A DNA stretch of 10,576 nt from NCBI GenBank assembly GCA_938038035.1, contig CALHQV010000017.1:1-10576 (forward strand), written 5' to 3'. Shown one piece after another: positions 7,457 to 10,576 of the stretch. The notes below the pieces were generated by a model. The model was not told the origin of the DNA. It worked only from the letters and a program-made list of their open reading frames with translations, and did not search any database. The number at the start of each line of letters is the position of its first letter. Position 1 is the first letter of the stretch. The DNA comes from an uncultured Gemella sp. (GTDB lineage: Bacteria > Bacillota > Bacilli > Staphylococcales > Gemellaceae). The position numbers were made by a program, and so were the translations under genes.

Positions 7457-7509
7457 AATATTTTCTCCTTTGAAATTAAATAAAGTAAGGGGGTTTTTAG
7501 GGGATAATG

Positions 7510-7539
7510 ATTATAACAGATTTATAGAAAAAAAGTAAA
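7510..7539 (-). promoter_or_regulatory. Promoter of the second sigma-like gene
   Basis: On the minus strand TTTACT (7534-7539) is followed by an 18-base spacer and a perfect TATAAT (7510-7515) preceded by TGT, making an extended -10. The RNA would start near 7503, about 47 bases before the ATG, so the leader includes the CCCCCTTAC tract. Confidence 0.65.
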
Positions 7540-7596
7540 TAAATTATACGATATGAATAAATTTTTATAAAATTACGTGTAAAATATAGCACATTT

Positions 7597-7678
7597 AATC
7601 AAGAGATATAATTATTTAAATTTTTAAAAAATACTGGGGCATTTAAAAAGAAGAAATATTTCAGGATATCTCTTGGTT
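7597..7678. repeat. 13-bp inverted repeat with 56-base spacing
   Basis: AATCAAGAGATAT (7597-7609) is the reverse complement of ATATCTCTTGGTT (7666-7678) except for one T-G wobble. The arms enclose an AT-rich 56-base segment. It could be a binding-site pair, a large stem-loop or the trace of a small mobile element. No target duplication is visible. Confidence 0.5.
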
Positions 7679-7792
7679 GAAGATAGGAAACATCCAAACT
7701 GAGATACAGAATATGGATATGAAAAAATAGCTACTAAAATATGGATAGATGAAAGAGAAAAGGTATGGGAAGAATATAACTTGGATTGTTGA
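7628..7792 (+). pseudogene. Possible decayed reading frame of unknown origin
   Basis: In one frame the DNA reads GYLLVEDRKHPN, a TGA stop at 7700, then DTEYGYEKIATKIWIDEREK up to a second stop at 7790. The residue mix looks protein-like, but there is no clear start, no ribosome binding site and no family I recognise. Purine-rich AT-rich DNA easily yields such peptides by chance, so this is only a candidate. The rest of the gap between 7457 and 7917 shows promoters and hairpins and no other coding sequence. Confidence 0.2.
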
Positions 7793-7816
7793 GAGTATTA
7801 ACTTGTTTTTAAATTA

Positions 7817-7850
7817 GGTGAATGGAGAAAGATCCTTTCTTTAGTTCATC
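7817..7850 (+). other. Imperfect hairpin upstream of the glycosyltransferase promoter
   Basis: GGTGAAT (7817-7823) pairs with GTTCATC (7844-7850), including two wobbles, and an inner GAAAG/CTTTC stem continues it across an internal loop. The pyrimidine-rich sequence after it has no solid T run, so a terminator role is doubtful. It ends ten bases before the promoter. Confidence 0.35.
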
Positions 7851-7859
7851 TTCCTTCTA

Positions 7860-7888
7860 TTGCGGACTATATGTATTTATGATAAAAT
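7860..7888 (+). promoter_or_regulatory. Promoter of the glycosyltransferase operon
   Basis: TTGCGG (7860-7865), a spacer of exactly 17 bases, then TAAAAT (7883-7888) preceded by TGA, an extended -10. The -35 is poor (TTG only), which the extended -10 may offset. The ATG at 7960 is 72 bases after the -10. Confidence 0.65.
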
Positions 7889-7959
7889 TAATTGATTGAA
7901 ATAGTATAAAAATAGATGTGAAAACTACTGTTAAAAAGTTGTTAAGGAAAGGAAATGTT

Positions 7960-9288
7960 ATGCCAAGAATAATAACTATGCATCCGGTTAGAGAAACTAA
8001 TAGATACGGTTTTGAAACGACTCAATTATATAGAGCGAAGGTAGCGAGAAACCTAAATGTAGACTATCTGCATTTAGCAAGTGCACCTCAAATTAGAGAC
8101 AATTGGAAAAAAGATATTAAAAAACTAGGTTTTCTAGACAAGGAGATAATTTGTGTGCCTTTTAGTTATTCTGATATCGGTCATAAAGATCCTTCGCTTC
8201 GTCCCGATGTTCTTGAATTAGAAGAAGGTGATGAGCTTGTTCTGACGGAAGATGGTTTTGTTAGTTCTGTTACTCTAGGAGACGGTTCAGGTAAATTTTA
8301 TTTCACTGAAGCACCGTTTCTTTTTGAAGATTACAAGGCTGGAGAGGTGTTGCTGTACAATAGTGACGGTAGCGTAGCCTTAAAAATGAAATACATGAAT
8401 CCATTTAAACAGCCAGTACCGGTTCGTCTATTCTATCCTGGATATATTTTCCTTAAAGATGATGAAATTCTGGCAGAGGAGGATTTACTGGTGAAATATC
8501 TTGCGGTTAATGCTAAGCAAGATGATCTTCTTATTCGTGATCAGCATATCATTCCAGCGCCGAACCTATGCCGTTTTATGGAAAATACTGGAAAAAACTA
8601 TTACGAAGTTATCCATGAAAATGTCCTTCGCAACTTAGAACTTGCGAATCTTCGAGGGAAAACTAGTTACTTAGTCGCAGGTGAAAGACTTACTGAAGAA
8701 CTTGCTAAACTTGATTATGATGTGAGATTTTTACCACCGATGGTTACGGAGAATTTTGCCGAGGTAAAAAATATTGGTCCAGTTACAGATTATTGCCTTG
8801 TAGGTAATATGCAAGAACTGAAAAATGTAGAACTTGTTATTAAAACTTTTATTCAATTATACAACCTTGGTTCAAAAGCCAAAATCACATTTTACGGTGG
8901 GACTGAAGAGCGTCTTAGTGAGTTAAAAGCTAAGTATGAACTTACTCCTAATATCAAATTTGTAGGAATTGTGGATGAAGTACCTTATCGAAAACATGAA
9001 TGTTATATTTCTGCAAGTTTTTCAGAACTATTTGGGAATGCTTTTGTGGAAGCGGCTAGTCAAGGTCTATTAGGACTGTTATCTGATGTTGATTTTGCTC
9101 ATAGATATTACGCTAGTCAGTCGGATTCGATAACATTATTCAGAAATCAGATCGGACTAGTAGAAAAAATTATGCAGATGGAGCAAGCTGATTTCCAAAA
9201 ATCTAATGAGGGTAATATAACTCTTGCGAAAAAATATTCACTAGAAAACGTAAGTAAATACTATTTGGATTTAATGAATAAGCGATAA
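7960..9288 (+). CDS. GT4-type GT-B glycosyltransferase with GtfA-like layout, 442 aa
   Basis: Probably a cytoplasmic, retaining glycosyltransferase that moves a sugar from a nucleotide-sugar donor to a protein or glycan acceptor. The N-terminal half (RYGFETTQLYRA near residues 15-26, then a beta-rich insert ~85-170) recalls the layout of GtfA from the streptococcal accessory-Sec glycosylation system. The C-terminal half is a GT-B donor domain: VGNMQELKN (281-289), FYGG (311-314) and the EX7E motif SELFGNAFVE with E356 and E364. The Arg usually found in the first of these motifs in GT4 enzymes appears to be Asn283, while Lys288 is kept. The frame is open back to a GTG at 7918, but AAAGGA at 7948-7953 is six bases before ATG 7960, so ATG is chosen. 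It leads a two-gene operon with the GT52 gene. No accessory-Sec gene or serine-rich-repeat protein is visible, so GtfA identity is not claimed; a wall-polymer glycosyltransferase is an alternative. Confidence 0.8.
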   Translation: MPRIITMHPVRETNRYGFETTQLYRAKVARNLNVDYLHLASAPQIRDNWKKDIKKLGFLDKEIICVPFSYSDIGHKDPSLRPDVLELEEGDELVLTEDGFVSSVTLGDGSGKFYFTEAPFLFEDYKAGEVLLYNSDGSVALKMKYMNPFKQPVPVRLFYPGYIFLKDDEILAEEDLLVKYLAVNAKQDDLLIRDQHIIPAPNLCRFMENTGKNYYEVIHENVLRNLELANLRGKTSYLVAGERLTEELAKLDYDVRFLPPMVTENFAEVKNIGPVTDYCLVGNMQELKNVELVIKTFIQLYNLGSKAKITFYGGTEERLSELKAKYELTPNIKFVGIVDEVPYRKHECYISASFSELFGNAFVEAASQGLLGLLSDVDFAHRYYASQSDSITLFRNQIGLVEKIMQMEQADFQKSNEGNITLAKKYSLENVSKYYLDLMNKR

Positions 9289-9320
9289 GTAGGCTAATCA
9301 ATATAATAAAAATAAGAAAT

Positions 9321-9378
9321 AAGGGGCTGACTCGATAAAAACGTTTCTTTGAAATTATGATTTTTGAGTCATTCCCTT
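9321..9378 (+). repeat. Long hairpin between the two glycosyltransferase genes
   Basis: AAGGGGCTGACTC (9321-9333) pairs with GAGTCATTCCCTT (9366-9378) with one mismatch and one wobble, and an AT-rich inner stem partly continues it. No T run follows, so it is not a good terminator. GGGGCTGACTC-type inverted repeats recur between genes in several Firmicutes, so this may be a dispersed hairpin element, or it may limit read-through into the second gene. Confidence 0.6.
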
Positions 9379-9410
9379 TAAATTTAGATAAAAAGTGAAA
9401 GGAGAACAAT

Positions 9411-10289
9411 ATGGAAAATCTAATAATCGCAACGACACCGTTGCAGGCGAAGATAGCTAACTATATCCGAAACCTATATTCAGAAGAAAAATTTTTGAAA
9501 ATATATATCACGCCTGTGATGAATGAAAGACAAGAGTACTATTCTCGTGATTTTGATTTAGTATTTTATGATACTGATGAATCGACTTACGACCAAGTTC
9601 TTAATCAATGTACAAAAGAATATGATAAAATATTTTATGCGAGTTTTGATAACCCGTTGATACTGGATATAGTTGCTTGTTCAAAATATAACCACCTTAT
9701 GAGTTTTGATGATGGTTATGCGAATATCTATCCAAAAGGAATGTATGCACAACCTCTAAACAATATGCAAGTAGGGAAATATGGTTTAACTCGTGATGAT
9801 TTAATTAACAACACAGAAAAACACTATACATTATACGATAGTGATTTTCATGTTGTCGCAAAAGAGAAGTTGGTGTACTTGGAAGATTTCTTTAAGTTCG
9901 ATTTAGAGCCAGTTAGAAATGGCAAAACTGCAAAAGTTCTTCTCGGCCAAAACTTTTCAGAAGAGGACGAGAGTATTTCAGTGAATTTTATTACGACTTA
10001 TGCAAAAGCGCTGAGTGTAGATTATTATGTACCTCACCCAAAAGAGAAATTTAAAATCGACAATGTGGAATATCTGATTACACCTTTAATATTCGAAGAT
10101 GCTCTAGTAGAGTTATTTAAACAGTATGAATTTGTCGAAATATATCATTTCACATCATCTGTAAGTTTACATCTCAAAAATATAAAGAACGTGGTTGTAA
10201 AAGGAATTGAAGTGCCTTTTTATAATGATAGACAAAAAGAACTACGCCGTCTTGGATGTGATTTTATAACTGTAACACTAGGTTGGTAA
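9411..10289 (+). CDS. Glycosyltransferase family 52 protein, sialyltransferase-like, 292 aa
   Basis: Resembles GT52, the family of Neisseria Nst and group B Streptococcus CpsK, which mostly transfer sialic acid from CMP-sialate to galactose on surface glycans. The family signs are the N-terminal NLIIATTPLQAKIA (residues 3-16), DKIFYASFDN (72-81), the FDDGYAN motif (99-105), the HP motif (H209-P210 in YYVPHPKEKF) and the TSS motif (248-250) before a region reading KNVVVKGIEVP. The acid DG, HP and SS motifs recur across bacterial sialyltransferases and bind or act on the CMP-sugar. Length is normal for the family. There is no signal peptide or membrane helix, so it works in the cytoplasm or at its membrane face. 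GGAG at 9401-9404, six bases before the ATG, fixes the start. It follows the GT4-type gene by 122 bases and probably shares its transcript. No CMP-sialate synthesis genes are in view, so the donor could be imported, made elsewhere, or a different sugar. Confidence 0.8.
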   Translation: MENLIIATTPLQAKIANYIRNLYSEEKFLKIYITPVMNERQEYYSRDFDLVFYDTDESTYDQVLNQCTKEYDKIFYASFDNPLILDIVACSKYNHLMSFDDGYANIYPKGMYAQPLNNMQVGKYGLTRDDLINNTEKHYTLYDSDFHVVAKEKLVYLEDFFKFDLEPVRNGKTAKVLLGQNFSEEDESISVNFITTYAKALSVDYYVPHPKEKFKIDNVEYLITPLIFEDALVELFKQYEFVEIYHFTSSVSLHLKNIKNVVVKGIEVPFYNDRQKELRRLGCDFITVTLGW

Positions 10290-10371
10290 ATTTGTATAGA
10301 CAAATATATTTTATAGTACATCTTGGATATCCAAAAAATATTAAAAAATTCAACTAAATAACATGAAAAGT

Positions 10372-10400
10372 AAAAATCCGCTCGAAAGGGTGGATTTTTT
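10372..10400 (+). terminator. Rho-independent terminator of the glycosyltransferase operon
   Basis: A 12-bp stem (10372-10383 with 10388-10399, two wobbles) is capped by a GAAA tetraloop and ends in a T run at 10400. The minus strand also has T-rich sequence after the stem, so it may work in both directions. Confidence 0.9.
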
Positions 10401-10525
10401 ACTGTGAATCATTAGAAATATTTGATTTTTGGTATTTATCATTATATATAAATTTATGTAAAATATTGAAAATAAAAAAACAAATGTTATTTTATATTGT
10501 TAATATCCATTTAATGTCAAAATAA

Positions 10526-10555
10526 TTGCATTTTAGTCGCTAAAGTGCTAAAATG
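10526..10555 (+). promoter_or_regulatory. Promoter leading out of the window, with overlapping inverted repeat
   Basis: TTGCAT (10526-10531), a 17-base spacer and TAAAAT (10549-10554) preceded by TGC form a TG-extended promoter like the one at 7860. CATTTTAG (10529-10536) and CTAAAATG (10548-10555) form a perfect 8-bp inverted repeat covering parts of the -35 and -10, a typical place for a repressor site. The gene it serves lies beyond base 10576. Confidence 0.6.
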
Positions 10556-10576
10556 TATTTTGAGAATTTCTGAACT

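Larger units (their letters stand above)
6927..7494. repeat. Inverted pair of GTAAGGGGGT boxes flanking the second sigma-like gene
   Basis: ACCCCCTTAC at 6927-6936 and its exact reverse complement GTAAGGGGGT at 7485-7494 lie on either side of the 7025-7456 gene. Each has a second G/C tract nearby (CCCC at 6946-6949, GGGG at 7500-7503), with different spacing. The right box sits in the expected 5' leader of the second sigma-like gene; the left box lies upstream of the first. Shared operator or activator sites are one possibility. Confidence 0.55.

Noticed and set aside
7918..7959. GTG at 7918 as the start of the GT4-type enzyme
   Set aside because: No ribosome binding site lies at the right distance, and the added 14 residues include the region that serves ATG 7960 as its ribosome binding site.
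9203..9409. Minus-strand 68-codon frame with a hydrophobic stretch
   Set aside because: It overlaps the end of the GT4-type gene and reads through the long hairpin. The membrane-like residues come from AT-rich DNA, and no terminator or neighbour supports it.

Overview
The window looks like a low-G+C Gram-positive (Firmicute) genome, most likely an oral commensal such as Gemella, with a Streptococcus relative as the main alternative. The reasons are the AT-rich non-coding DNA, strong AGGAGG-type ribosome binding sites, TG-extended -10 promoters, short U-tailed hairpin terminators, and a giant CshA-type fibrillar surface protein with a cell-wall sorting signal. The genus is inferred from protein style, not from a marker gene.

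Layout. (1) 1-5982, + strand: the C-terminal 1,993 residues of a giant adhesin whose start lies left of the window. In order it has a beta domain interrupted by an alpha-helical coiled-coil hairpin, 13 CshA-type repeats, four MucBP-like repeats, and an LPXTG-like sorting signal that reads LANTG. (2) 5983-6273: the adhesin terminator, a degenerate copy of half of it, and a second terminator facing the other way. (3) 6274-7456, - strand: two small sigma-factor-like genes. The first has regions 2 and 4 and resembles SigH/ComX-type alternative sigma factors; the second shows only a region-4-like helix-turn-helix. An inverted pair of GTAAGGGGGT boxes flanks the second gene. (4) 7457-7959: a divergent regulatory region with promoters facing both ways, a long inverted repeat and a possible decayed reading frame. 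(5) 7960-10289, + strand: two glycosyltransferase genes, a GT4-type enzyme with some resemblance to GtfA and a GT52 (sialyltransferase-family) protein, separated by a 122-base gap holding a long hairpin and closed by a GAAA-tetraloop terminator. (6) 10290-10576: non-coding, with a promoter pointing out of the right edge.

How the parts may work together. The adhesin would be exported, cleaved and anchored to peptidoglycan as a long fibril. The two cytoplasmic glycosyltransferases could decorate a surface glycan or a surface protein, possibly with sialic acid, but nothing in the sequence ties them to the adhesin beyond proximity. The sigma-like pair sits between the two surface-related units and could control local or distant genes; that is a hypothesis. 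No RNA genes, CRISPR arrays, insertion sequences or intact mobile elements were seen. I do not see a clear undescribed system. The parts most worth a second look are the tandem sigma-like genes with their shared boxes, the glycosyltransferase pair, and the LANTG sorting motif.
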